The notes under the pieces were generated by a model. It ran no database searches. It was not told the DNA's origin and saw nothing but the letters and a program-made list of their open reading frames with translations. A stretch of 64,000 bases of DNA from the NCBI GenBank assembly GCA_001931535.1, contig CP016211.1:9347703-9411702 (forward strand), written 5' to 3'. This document shows, in pieces, positions 1 through 7,992 of the stretch (its first letter is position 1; each line of letters starts with the position of its first letter). The DNA comes from Minicystis rosea. Its GTDB lineage: Bacteria > Myxococcota_A > Polyangia > Polyangiales > Polyangiaceae. A program made the position numbers and the translations under genes.

Positions 1-213
1 CGTTCGCGACTCTCCGCGCGGCGCGCCGCGAAGAGGCCTTTGAACGAGAGGCGATGAGCGCAACATCCCGTGTTGTCACAACTGTCACCGACCCGCGGCG
101 TGGCACGGCCGGTCGGTCCGAACCCTGCTTAGGCTCCGGGGAGCCACGCGGCGAAGAGCGTGTCGCTCGGAGCTCGTGGCCAACGACACGATATCAACCA
201 AGGGAATGATTCA

Positions 214-609
214 ATGAATTCGAAGATGCTCGCCGCGCTCGCCGCGCTCGCCCTGACGACCTCTATCGTGAACGTCGGCTGCATGTCGGAGTCCACCGAC
301 GCCGACGAGATCACGGATGGGCAAGAAGAGCTGGTGAGCGTGACGGACAACCAGGAGCCCGAGAAGACCGGCGAGGCCGATCAAGGCTTCTGGGGCCATT
401 GGGGCCATTGGGGCGGCTGGGGCTGGGGCCGCTGGGGCGGCTTCGGCGGCTGGGGCTGGGGCGGCTGGGGCGGCTTCGGCGGCTGGGGCGGCTGCGGCTG
501 CGGCTGGGGCGGCTTCGGCTTCGGCGGCTGCGGCTTCGGCGGCTGGGGCGGCTTCGGCGGCTGCGGCTGCGGCTTCGGCGGCTGGGGCGGCTTCGGCGGC
601 TGCTGGTGA
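214..609 (+). CDS. Gly/Trp/Phe/Cys-repeat exported protein (probable lipoprotein)
   Basis: The 131-residue product has a signal peptide ending in NVGC at about residue 22, which resembles a lipobox although Asn at -3 is unusual. An acidic linker of about 35 residues follows. The remaining ~75 residues are almost only Gly, Trp, Phe and Cys in repeats such as GGWGGFGG and GGCGCG. The start at 214 is chosen because AAGGGA sits 8 bases upstream; the frame is open to 160 but the extension is not signal-like. The C-terminal half is low complexity, so homology searches would be uninformative. It may be a surface or structural glycine-rich protein, or the substrate of a modifying enzyme, since Cys and aromatics are regularly spaced in glycine. 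No modification gene lies beside it. Function unknown. Confidence 0.7.
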   Translation: MNSKMLAALAALALTTSIVNVGCMSESTDADEITDGQEELVSVTDNQEPEKTGEADQGFWGHWGHWGGWGWGRWGGFGGWGWGGWGGFGGWGGCGCGWGGFGFGGCGFGGWGGFGGCGCGFGGWGGFGGCW

Positions 610-751
610 TCTCGACTCTCTGTGCTTAGCGCTACGGCAGCGCTTGCGGCTCGTCTGCGATGGACGAGCGGACGAGCTTGGATTTCCGCGAAAATCCACG
701 ATCTGCGACCGCACGATACCCAAGCGCTGCCGTTCCGTTCGCCCCCGAGTC

Positions 752-814
752 GATCTCCGTACGAGGACACATCACTGCGCACGGCGAACGGATCTCCGTA
801 CGAGGACACATCAC
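752..814. repeat. Pair of 24-bp direct repeats
   Basis: An identical 24-bp sequence beginning GATCTCCGTACGAGG occurs at 752-775 and 791-814, 39 bp apart. It lies in non-coding DNA. Only two copies were noticed; the role is unknown. Confidence 0.7.
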
Positions 815-912
815 CGCCCACGCGAGAGACGGCGAGTCTCCGCCCTCGATCCGCGGCAACCCATCGATGCTCCCACCGGCCTGAGCGTACGCTCGAGGCG
901 GTAAGCCCGCCT

Positions 913-939
913 TGCCTTTGCGCGCTTTGCGCAAAGGCA
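913..939. other. Perfect 11-bp inverted repeat
   Basis: Arms 913-923 and 929-939 are perfect complements (TGCCTTTGCGC and its reverse complement) around a 5-base loop. There is no clear T-run on either strand, so it is a weak terminator candidate; it could be a regulatory or small-RNA hairpin. Confidence 0.5.
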
Positions 940-1274
940 GTTTGATGCACGCGAGCTTGGTGGGAGCGTCGACCTGCTGGCGCTCCGCATTCCGACACCG
1001 CGTGTGGTGTATGAACGAATCGCATCATGGCCGGCAAACACCGCATCTCCGCCGGAGAGGTGGAATCGCGGACGGTGATTCAGCCGATCTCCACACAGCC
1101 GTTTTCGTCACAGCCTGACGAGCATACAGCCGCCCAGATCGTCGGAGACCGCGAGCGCATCAGTCTAGCCGCGCCCGCCCATGATCGCATTGGACTCTAG
1201 ACGTTCTCGTCGCGCCTCGTCGTCGGTGTCGTATGCGCTCGCACCGCGCTGAAACACGACATCGCAAAGCGTGA

Positions 1275-1430
1275 AGGCCTCGACGCGGAGCCGTGCGCCG
1301 CGCCTCCGACGGTGATGAAACGATCGTCGAACCCCGCTCGCGGGCAGCGATGTCCGTGCGCTTCTTCCGGCACGCGGACGAAGCGTCGTCGTCGAGACAG
1401 CCTAGGACGATGATCGCGTCGTGCGGGGCG
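1275..1430 (-). pseudogene. Possible decayed DUF218/YdcF-like gene fragment
   Basis: On the minus strand one frame reads DAIIVLGC, the usual opening of DUF218 (YdcF/SanA-like) proteins. A neighbouring frame a little downstream reads FDDRFITVGG, resembling the family's second motif (RxIVSGG). The two are out of frame and no full-length gene surrounds them. This looks like a degraded remnant, but two short motifs are thin evidence and it could be chance in GC-rich sequence. Confidence 0.27.
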
Positions 1431-1612
1431 GCGACGTCGCGTGTCCGCGGCGGTGATTCGGCACCAGACATCGACATAAAAGATCGAGAGCAACGGAGTC
1501 GAGCAGGCATTGACCAGGAGGGCGGATGTGCTTCCAGCAGGCCGCGAATCGTCGTGAAGCGACCGGCGATGCTCTGCTTGCCGTGCTCGGTATCGAACAC
1601 AAGAGAGGGGCG

Positions 1613-3985
1613 ATGATGGGTAACCGAACACGACACTGGGTGAGCCTCGGGCTCGGCGCAGTGATCCTCGTCCTCGGCACGCACCTCGTCTGGCCGCGCG
1701 CAGCTGGCTCCGTCGCCACGGTGACGTATGCCTGGTTGCAGCGGCGGGGGCCCGAGCGGCTGAACGTCAGCGTCGATCTCTACGCGCCGCCGCACGCGAG
1801 CAAGCGCGCTCCGCTGGTCGTTCTCCTGCAGGGAAACGACCCCTCGCAGCCCGACGAGCGGCTCGCGTTCGCCGCGAACGTCGGCGACGCCCTACAGCGC
1901 AAAGGGGTCTCGACCGCGGCCGTCTCGTTCAACATCCGTGATGGCTACACGCTGCGCGCATGCGCGACGGAAGTCGCTGGGCTCTTGAAGGAGATGACCA
2001 GCGAGCGCAACCCGACGCGCCTGATCCTCATGGGTCGCGGCGTCGGCGCGACGATGGCGTCCATCCTCACGCTCGATCGGCGGCTCCTCGAGGGGGCCGG
2101 CATGGATCCCAAGCGCATCGATGGTGTCATCACCTTGCGTGGCACCTACGACCTCGACGAGGCGGCGCTCGAAAAGCACCCCGATGCGGCGTTCTTCGCG
2201 CGCTCGGTCGAAGACCGCAGGGAGTCCTCGCCCATCACGTACGTGCGGCCCGATGCACCACCGTTCTTGATGCTGTTCGGCGGGGATGACGAAGCCGGCT
2301 GGCCGCATCTCGCGCGCCCCTTCGCGCGCGCGCTCCGGGATGCGGGCGCGCGCGACGTCGACAACTTCACCATTCCGAAGCGCGACGCGCACAACATCCT
2401 GCACTGGAACGGAAAGGGAAACGAAGTCGGCGAGCTGGTGTTCACCTTCGTCGCCTCGGGCATCAAGGAGCTCTCCATCGACAACCCCTTCGGCGTGCTC
2501 CGCCGCTGGGGTGCGCAGCCGCCGGTCGACCTGTCGGCGTTCCGCAAGGATGCTGAGGCCATCACCACGTACCCGGTCGACGCCCCGCTGCGTGACACGC
2601 TGTTGAACTTCTTCGGCGAAGAGAAGTCCACGCTCTACCCCTACGCCGGCAAAACCTATCAGGCCATCAATCTGCTCGACTACCTGGCCAAACGGCCGGC
2701 GTCCGACGTCGGCGAAGGGGACTGGCTGGTCGTCTCGAACCTTCGGGGCGAGCAACAGTACTTCTCGCGCGAGATGCTGAAGAAGACGCAGCCCGTCATC
2801 GTTGTCGGGCTCGACGACGAGGACAACCTCAACCGCCTCTTCACGTTCTACCGGATGAAGCTCGCCTATTCCTGGATCAAGAGCGACGAGCAACTGCCGA
2901 CGATGATTCGGCCGATCGGCGCGTTCATGCACTTCCGCACGCCGCTGCCCGCGGCCTTGCGGAACAAGACGTACGCGCCTTTTGGGCTCGATGCGACGAG
3001 CTTTCACTGGGTGAAGGACGATCCGCTCGCGCCGCTGCGCTCGCTCACCGGCGGGCTGCGTGAGGCGGTGATCGGCGAACAAGGGTGCGTCACGTGCCAC
3101 AAGGTCCGCGGCGCCGGCGCGCGGGCGCACCACGCGCTGGCGCTCGACGCCAAGCCACACGGAGCGTTCGGGCTGCCGCTCGAGGAGTATCCGGCCGACG
3201 TGTTGCACCGCTTCTTGTTCGAGCAGGACGCGGTGGCCAAGAGCTTCGGGGTCAAGCCGCTCCGGGTGGAGAAGACCGTCGCCCAGCAGATCTTCGATCT
3301 GGTGCGCTACGGGAAGATCACGCTCACCAGCGCCACCGAGGAGGCCGCACCCGCGCGCGGGGTCGAGGAGATCCGCTATCTGGCGCTCGGCGACTCGTTC
3401 ACGGCAGGGACGGGGAACGGGCCGGCCGACGCGTTCCCCGCGCGTCTCGCCGCGCTCTGGCGCACGCCCAGCCGCCAAGTGACGCTCAAGAACCTGGCGG
3501 TCAACGGCTACACCACCGAGGACCTGCAACAGGCGGAGCTCCCGGAGGTGGCCGCGTTTCGGCCCACGTTGGTGACGCTCGCGGTGGGCGCCAACGACTA
3601 CGTGCGTGGCTGGAGCGCGGACGTCTATCGAGCCCACGTGCGGGAGATCCTCCGCGCCATCATCGATGCCGGCGTCGCGCCCAATCGGATCGTGACGCTC
3701 CCGCAGCCCGAGTGGTCTCTCTCTCCGAGCGCCGCTTCGCTCGGAGATCCGCGGAAGATCGGCACGGCCATCCTCGCCTTCAACACCATCCTGCGCGACG
3801 AGGCACGCGCCGTCGGCGCGCGTTACGTGGACCTCTATCCCCTCATGCACAAGCAGGCAGAGGCGAGGATGCTCGCCCCCGACGGCCTCCATCCCTCGGC
3901 GAGCGCACACGCCGAATGGGCGGCGGAGCTCTACGAACAGGTCGAGCCCATGCCCAATGGGCGGCGGACCTCCAAGAACAAGTAG
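1613..3985 (+). CDS. Fusion: degenerate alpha/beta hydrolase, cytochrome-c-like segment, SGNH/GDSL hydrolase
   Basis: The 790-residue product begins with a membrane-anchor or signal segment (about residues 9-30). Residues ~35-290 resemble an alpha/beta hydrolase, but the nucleophile elbow reads GRGVG near residue 143, so the catalytic Ser is absent. A conserved middle part leads to CVTCH at residues 492-496, a covalent haem attachment site. Residues ~590-780 form an SGNH/GDSL esterase: GDSFT (Ser near 595), the Gly block in AVNGYTT, GANDY, and DGLHPSASAHAEW with the Asp-His pair. AGAGAGGGG precedes ATG 1613; ATG 1616 is also possible. The anchor and haem motif imply periplasmic or membrane location. 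It stands alone, with two hairpins downstream. The esterase part is the likely enzyme; the roles of the haem and dead hydrolase parts are unknown. Confidence 0.8.
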   Translation: MMGNRTRHWVSLGLGAVILVLGTHLVWPRAAGSVATVTYAWLQRRGPERLNVSVDLYAPPHASKRAPLVVLLQGNDPSQPDERLAFAANVGDALQRKGVSTAAVSFNIRDGYTLRACATEVAGLLKEMTSERNPTRLILMGRGVGATMASILTLDRRLLEGAGMDPKRIDGVITLRGTYDLDEAALEKHPDAAFFARSVEDRRESSPITYVRPDAPPFLMLFGGDDEAGWPHLARPFARALRDAGARDVDNFTIPKRDAHNILHWNGKGNEVGELVFTFVASGIKELSIDNPFGVLRRWGAQPPVDLSAFRKDAEAITTYPVDAPLRDTLLNFFGEEKSTLYPYAGKTYQAINLLDYLAKRPASDVGEGDWLVVSNLRGEQQYFSREMLKKTQPVIVVGLDDEDNLNRLFTFYRMKLAYSWIKSDEQLPTMIRPIGAFMHFRTPLPAALRNKTYAPFGLDATSFHWVKDDPLAPLRSLTGGLREAVIGEQGCVTCHKVRGAGARAHHALALDAKPHGAFGLPLEEYPADVLHRFLFEQDAVAKSFGVKPLRVEKTVAQQIFDLVRYGKITLTSATEEAAPARGVEEIRYLALGDSFTAGTGNGPADAFPARLAALWRTPSRQVTLKNLAVNGYTTEDLQQAELPEVAAFRPTLVTLAVGANDYVRGWSADVYRAHVREILRAIIDAGVAPNRIVTLPQPEWSLSPSAASLGDPRKIGTAILAFNTILRDEARAVGARYVDLYPLMHKQAEARMLAPDGLHPSASAHAEWAAELYEQVEPMPNGRRTSKNK

Positions 3986-4000
3986 CCTCCTGAGGCGCTG

Positions 4001-4041
4001 GGGCCGCTCCCTCGTCTCGTTCCTCTCCCAAGGAGCGGCCC
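4001..4041 (+). terminator. Hairpin downstream of the fusion gene
   Basis: Arms 4001-4010 (GGGCCGCTCC) and 4032-4041 are perfectly complementary with a 21-base loop, starting 15 bases after the stop codon. No T-run follows, so this is terminator-like rather than a canonical intrinsic terminator. Confidence 0.4.
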
Positions 4042-4051
4042 GCAAACGATG

Positions 4052-4084
4052 GTGGAGTCTCTCGATACGATCGAGAGACTCCAC
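4052..4084. terminator. Perfect 15-bp inverted repeat with 3-base loop
   Basis: Arms 4052-4066 and 4070-4084 (GTGGAGTCTCTCGAT and its complement) are perfect and separated by ACG. It lies between the fusion gene and the histidine-kinase remnant. It may act as a bidirectional terminator. No poly-T is present. Confidence 0.45.
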
Positions 4085-4119
4085 ATCACCCGCGCCGAGC
4101 CGGCGAACACCGCCACTCT

Positions 4120-4266
4120 ACATTGAGCCGGGGAGCGCTCCGGCTCCTCGTCCAGTCGGAAGCCGAGGCGCCGAAGAGCTCGACAACGCACCTCGGTCTC
4201 GGCCTCTTCATCGTCCGCGAGATCGTGAAGCGCAGGGAGGGGAGATCGCAGTGACCTCCCGCGAAC
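4120..4266 (+). pseudogene. Remnant of a histidine kinase ATPase domain
   Basis: One frame reads SSTTHLGLGLFIVREIVK, the G2-box region of a HATPase_c domain, and stops at 4252-4254. The next frame continues with GGEIAVTSRE, the segment that normally follows. The two join by a one-base shift near 4230. Nothing upstream resembles the rest of a kinase and no G1/N box is seen, so only a C-terminal scrap remains. The motif is distinctive enough to be confident of its origin. Confidence 0.6.
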
Positions 4267-4306
4267 GACTCGGGGTCTCGCGCCGCGGGGGCCGGAGCCT
4301 CGGGAG

Positions 4307-4873
4307 TCAGCTCGGCTTTCGTGCTCGGAACTTGAACGCTTGCCCCGGCTGCGTCGTGACCTCCACGTCGTGGAAGCCGACCGCTTCGAGCCGGCGGGGG
4401 AGCGCCTTGGGGTCGACGAGGACCATGGTGTCGTGGATGTGCAAGAGGCTGAATACCAGGCCCGGCAGGCTGTCGGCGCCGGCGAAGATGCCTCCGCCTT
4501 TCAAGACACGAAAGGCCTCGGCGAAGAGCCGATCTTGAAGCGTGGGGGACGGGACGTGGTGAAGCATCGTGAAGCAAGTCACGGTGTCGAACGACGCGGT
4601 GTCGAAGGACATCTTCGTGCCGTCGCCGTGCACGATGCGCGCGCGATGGCCGAGCGCGCGATCGAGCCTTTGGGCCAGCGCTTCGTCGATCTCCACGGCC
4701 GTCAGGGAACGAGCGCGCTCGACGAGCACGCGGGTGGTGGCGCCGTACCCCGGCCCGACCTCGAGGACGTCATCGCCGAGCTCCACGCCGGCGAGCGCCC
4801 AAGGCAGGTAAACGCCCGAGACCACGCGCGCCCAGCGTTCGGAAGAACAAATCCATTGGTGAACCCGATTCAT
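4307..4873 (-). CDS. Class I SAM-dependent methyltransferase
   Basis: The 188-residue protein has the Rossmann methyltransferase pattern: motif I VLEVGPGYGATT (about residue 35), an acidic strand end in TAVEIDEAL, GDGTKMSF before motif II, and FRVLKGGGIF. It fits the Methyltransf_11/25 group acting on small molecules or lipids; the substrate is unknown. ATG 4873 is chosen because GGGAGGT lies just upstream; the frame is open to 4939. It is divergent from an AraC-type regulator with 84 bp between the starts, which suggests the regulator controls it. Confidence 0.82.
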   Translation of the reverse strand: MNRVHQWICSSERWARVVSGVYLPWALAGVELGDDVLEVGPGYGATTRVLVERARSLTAVEIDEALAQRLDRALGHRARIVHGDGTKMSFDTASFDTVTCFTMLHHVPSPTLQDRLFAEAFRVLKGGGIFAGADSLPGLVFSLLHIHDTMVLVDPKALPRRLEAVGFHDVEVTTQPGQAFKFRARKPS

Positions 4874-4957
4874 CGAGACCTCCCGCGACGAGCCCTCATC
4901 GCACCTCGAACATAGGCACCTTGCTGGCGTGACTGCCATTCTCTATCGTGACAATCC

Positions 4958-5749
4958 GTGTCGCTGAACGGACATCCGACGTTCGATCTGCCGGACGGCT
5001 TCGGCGCCGTCGCCGTCGGCCGCTTCGCGATGGCCTTTGGCCACCGCTTCGATTGGCACCGGCACGGGGCCCACCAGCTCGCCTGGGCGGAGCACGGGAC
5101 GCTCGCCGTCAGCGTGGGGGACAAGACGTGGATCTTGCCGACGACACGGGCGCTCTGGATCCCCGCGGGGGTGCTCCACGCCGCCGAGGCCTCGAGCCCG
5201 GCGACGATGCACAGCGCCTATTTCCGCCGAAGCGCGTGTCCCGCAACGTGGGAGGCGGTGACCGTGATGGCGGCGCCTCCGCTCCTGCGGGAGCTGCTCA
5301 TCTATCTGTCGCGCGACGATCTCCCCAAGCAAGCACGCGCGCACGCGCAGGCCCTCGTGCTCGACGTCCTCACGCCGCTCGCGAGCACGGAGATCCTCGT
5401 CACCTTCCCCACCGATACGCGCGCGCGCAACGTCGCCGACGCGCTCTCGAAGAACCCGGCCGATCCGCGCGATCTGGCCGCCTTCGGCAAGAGCGCGGGC
5501 GCGAGCGCGCGCACGCTGGCGCGCCTGTTCCTCGCCGAGACGGGGCTCACCTTCGGCCACTGGCGCACGCGCATCCGCATCCGCGCGGCGCTCGTCCACT
5601 TGGCCGCCGGGCTGTCGATCGCGGTCACGGCCGATCGCGTGGGCTACGAGAGCCCGAGCGCGTTCGTGGTCGCGTTTCGCAAGGAGACGGGCGTGTCACC
5701 GGGTGCCTATTTCGCCGAGCGGCGCGCATCACCCCTCCAGACGGGGTGA
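4958..5749 (+). CDS. AraC-family transcriptional regulator with cupin-like sensor
   Basis: The 263-residue protein starts with GTG. Residues ~20-100 look like a cupin sensor domain (GHRFDWHRHGAHQL, then WIPAGVLHAAE). Residues ~160-255 form the two helix-turn-helix units of the AraC/XylS family, with ASARTLARLFLAETG and VGYESPSAFVVAFRKETG followed by SPGAYF. It probably senses a small molecule and controls the divergent methyltransferase gene. Start-to-start spacing of 84 bp leaves room for one shared operator. The ligand is not predictable. Confidence 0.85.
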   Translation: MSLNGHPTFDLPDGFGAVAVGRFAMAFGHRFDWHRHGAHQLAWAEHGTLAVSVGDKTWILPTTRALWIPAGVLHAAEASSPATMHSAYFRRSACPATWEAVTVMAAPPLLRELLIYLSRDDLPKQARAHAQALVLDVLTPLASTEILVTFPTDTRARNVADALSKNPADPRDLAAFGKSAGASARTLARLFLAETGLTFGHWRTRIRIRAALVHLAAGLSIAVTADRVGYESPSAFVVAFRKETGVSPGAYFAERRASPLQTG

Positions 5750-5860
5750 CCTCGACGGCGACCGCCGCCCGCGCGACGGCCGCCGCCGAGATCGCTTCAG
5801 CGCGCGTGCGCGATGGGCATGCCCTTCATCGTCACGATGCCCACCGCCCCGCGATCCGCG

Positions 5861-6235
5861 TCAGCGCGCGCGGACGAGCGTCTCGTTGTGCTGCGGCCAG
5901 ACCTTACCGGCCTTCACGCCGCTCTGGATGCGAACGCGCTTGGCGCGCACGAGCGTCTCGTTGTGTTGTGTCCGGATGTCACCGGCTTTGACGCCGCTCT
6001 GGATGCGAACATGCTTGGCGCGAACGAGCGTCTCGTTGTGCTGTGGCCAGATGATGCCGGCCTGCACGCCGCTCTGCATGCGAACCCGCTTGGCGCGGAC
6101 GAGCGTCTCGTTGTGCTGCGGCCACACGTAACCCGCCTTGGCGCCGCTCTGGATGCGAACGCGCTTGGCGCGGACGAGCGTCTCGTTGTGCTGCGGCCAC
6201 ACGTCGCCCGCCTTGATCTTCGACTTGATCTTCAT
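5861..6235 (-). CDS. Tandem-repeat peptide, five QHNETLVR units
   Basis: The 124-residue product is a ten-residue head (MKIKSKIKAG) followed by four 25-residue repeats and a 14-residue fifth copy ending VRAR. Each repeat has the core WPQHNETLVRAKRVRIQSG then VKAG; copy 4 has RTQ in place of WPQ. There is no signal peptide, membrane segment or Cys. ATG 6235 is chosen because GGAGGAG lies directly upstream; a second ATG at 6247 in frame is less likely. From memory, short proteins alternating KVK-x-VKAG with NHN-E/Q-T segments occur in cyanobacteria and myxobacteria, but I cannot name an accepted family. It could be a multi-core precursor peptide or a small repeat scaffold. No modification enzyme is adjacent. 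Confidence 0.75.
   Translation of the reverse strand: MKIKSKIKAGDVWPQHNETLVRAKRVRIQSGAKAGYVWPQHNETLVRAKRVRMQSGVQAGIIWPQHNETLVRAKHVRIQSGVKAGDIRTQHNETLVRAKRVRIQSGVKAGKVWPQHNETLVRAR
5861..6235. repeat. 75-bp tandem repeat, five copies
   Basis: The word TCTCGTTGTG recurs at 5881, 5956, 6031, 6106 and 6181, an exact 75-bp period. Copies are nearly identical at the DNA level, pointing to recent expansion. The repeat is entirely within the QHNETLVR coding sequence. Confidence 0.9.
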
Positions 6236-6524
6236 GTGCTCCTCCATGCCCCCCAGAGTGTCCAAAGGGCGATGTCGCAATGGCCGTGCCTCGCCGGTCG
6301 CGCCGAAAGCGCGGAGCGCCGGCCGCGCGTGGAGCACTGGACCTGCACGGATTGAGCAATCATCGCGCTTCGTGTGCGTTCGCTGAAAGGGCCTTTGACG
6401 ACCGCACACACACGGGTGCGCAGATTGGCTATCTCGTCGAGAAGGGCGGGAAGGTCTTCACGACCGCGCGCGAGCTGCGCACGTCATCGCCGTGCGCGCC
6501 TCATCCTCGTGGCCGAGGTGGCGT

Positions 6525-7694
6525 TCACGCGCGCCACAGGCGCGTCGGTGTGGGCTGTTGGTCTTTCCCGCGGCGGGTGCCACGCGGCTCGAGGTAACGC
6601 CGCGGATTGCGGAGAAGGGTTTGCAAATCGGCGCGCCTGCCGGACCAGGTGCGCGGGAAGACGAGCGTGGCGCGGCTCCCTTCGCCGTCGGGGAGCGAGA
6701 GCACGAGCGCCCACGCGCGGGCGGCGATGTGCGTCCCGCTCGGCAAATCGAGCGTTTCGAAGCGCATCGGTGCGGCCGTGGTGAACGACGCGAGCCGGCC
6801 GCGTGTGTCGAAGGTGATGTCCTCACGGCCATCGACGCGGAGGCCACCGACATCCACCTCGCCGTCGAAGCCGCGCAGGATCCGCACGAGCATGCGGCGC
6901 TCGTCCCACAGCAGCGTCGCGCCTGCTTGCACCGTCCGCCCCAAGGCCGCGACGCGGGTGCGCGACGCGAGCTCGGCGCGAACGATGCGATCGGGCGCGC
7001 CGGGCGGGAGCCACACGTCGGTGCGGCTCAGATGAACGGTGCTGCCGCGGCCCAGTCGAATGCCCTCGAGCTCGGCATCCGCGCGCAGCACCGCGCGGAC
7101 CACGCGCCCCCACGAATTGCGAACGATGGACGCGGGATCGAGCGCGCCGAAGATGGAATGGAGATCGCCGGACGATGGGCGCAGCTCACGCTCCGTGTCG
7201 CTCGCCGAGAGCACGCGGCGCGCTTCGTTCAAGCGGGCCGAGATCTCGACGACCAAGGCATCGGCCTCCGCGTCGTCCACGGGGCCGAACGTGATCATGT
7301 CGGCTCCACCCATCCACGGAGGCGTCGCGAAGACGACGCCTCCGTGGGGAAAGCCATACGCGTCCTCGTCACGCCCCACGCTCCACGCGAGCGGGATGCG
7401 CCGCGCCGGCAGTGGGAGGAAGCCGAAAACGAGGCTCTGGAGGCGCACGTGCTCCGCGCACATCGCCAGGCGAAAGCGCCGTGTGCCGCGATCGAGCCGA
7501 AAGAAGAGAAAGATGGCCGCGAACCCGACACCGAGGCCGGCCTGCAAGCTCCCGGTCCCGTGGGCCGACGCGATGGAGACGACCGCGCCGACGGCGAGCG
7601 CGAGGAGAGGGCTCCCACCGGCGGGGCTCGGGCCGTGGAGATCCGCCACGTGCGCGGGAACGCGGAGAGAGAACAGAGGATCCCGATACGGCAT
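6525..7694 (-). CDS. Conserved hypothetical protein with two membrane segments
   Basis: About 389 residues. Residues ~30-68 form two hydrophobic segments (around LLALAVGAVVSIASA and LGVGFAAIFLFF). The remainder is a soluble, beta-rich sequence with no motif I recognise. The start is uncertain: ATG 7694 has no clear ribosome binding site, and a TTG at 7733 in frame has only a weak GAG upstream. It stands alone on the minus strand. Function unknown. Confidence 0.6.
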   Translation of the reverse strand: MPYRDPLFSLRVPAHVADLHGPSPAGGSPLLALAVGAVVSIASAHGTGSLQAGLGVGFAAIFLFFRLDRGTRRFRLAMCAEHVRLQSLVFGFLPLPARRIPLAWSVGRDEDAYGFPHGGVVFATPPWMGGADMITFGPVDDAEADALVVEISARLNEARRVLSASDTERELRPSSGDLHSIFGALDPASIVRNSWGRVVRAVLRADAELEGIRLGRGSTVHLSRTDVWLPPGAPDRIVRAELASRTRVAALGRTVQAGATLLWDERRMLVRILRGFDGEVDVGGLRVDGREDITFDTRGRLASFTTAAPMRFETLDLPSGTHIAARAWALVLSLPDGEGSRATLVFPRTWSGRRADLQTLLRNPRRYLEPRGTRRGKDQQPTPTRLWRA

Positions 7695-7992
7695 GCGGAG
7701 AACGTTTGTGGGGCCAGCCCCGGTGCCGGTCAAACGATCTCGAGAACGATCACGAAGCGTTCGTCACGCCGAGAGCAGCGTCGTGATGCGCAGACGGGAG
7801 ATGGAATGGACGAGGCGACCTCCCTACGCGCGTTTTCAATCGACGCTTCCGAAGCTCCCTCGCGCGCTCGCGATCCGTTCGCCATCGATCTCGGGCCCTG
7901 CTCGGGGCCGGGATCGCCGCCCTCTTCGACGAGCCGGTGATCGATCGGGTACGAGCCTTGGCTGGGGCACGTTCCCACGCTAGGAAGCGGCG

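Larger units (their letters stand above)
610..1612. other. 1-kb stretch with no intact gene
   Basis: No reading frame here has a ribosome binding site together with a recognisable protein. It holds a 24-bp direct repeat, a perfect 11-bp hairpin and, on the minus strand, what looks like a decayed DUF218-type gene; each is listed separately. Confidence 0.55.

Noticed and set aside
1160..1795. 211-residue minus-strand frame upstream of the fusion gene
   Set aside because: It overlaps the fusion gene's start and is mostly low-complexity; only a short DUF218-like fragment was kept as a possible remnant.
1892..4084. 730-residue open frame opposite the fusion gene
   Set aside because: Shadow of a gene with clear hydrolase, haem and GDSL motifs on the plus strand.
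5861..6235. CRISPR array
   Set aside because: The 75-bp period has no unique spacers; every part of the unit is conserved and it is an open reading frame with a ribosome site.
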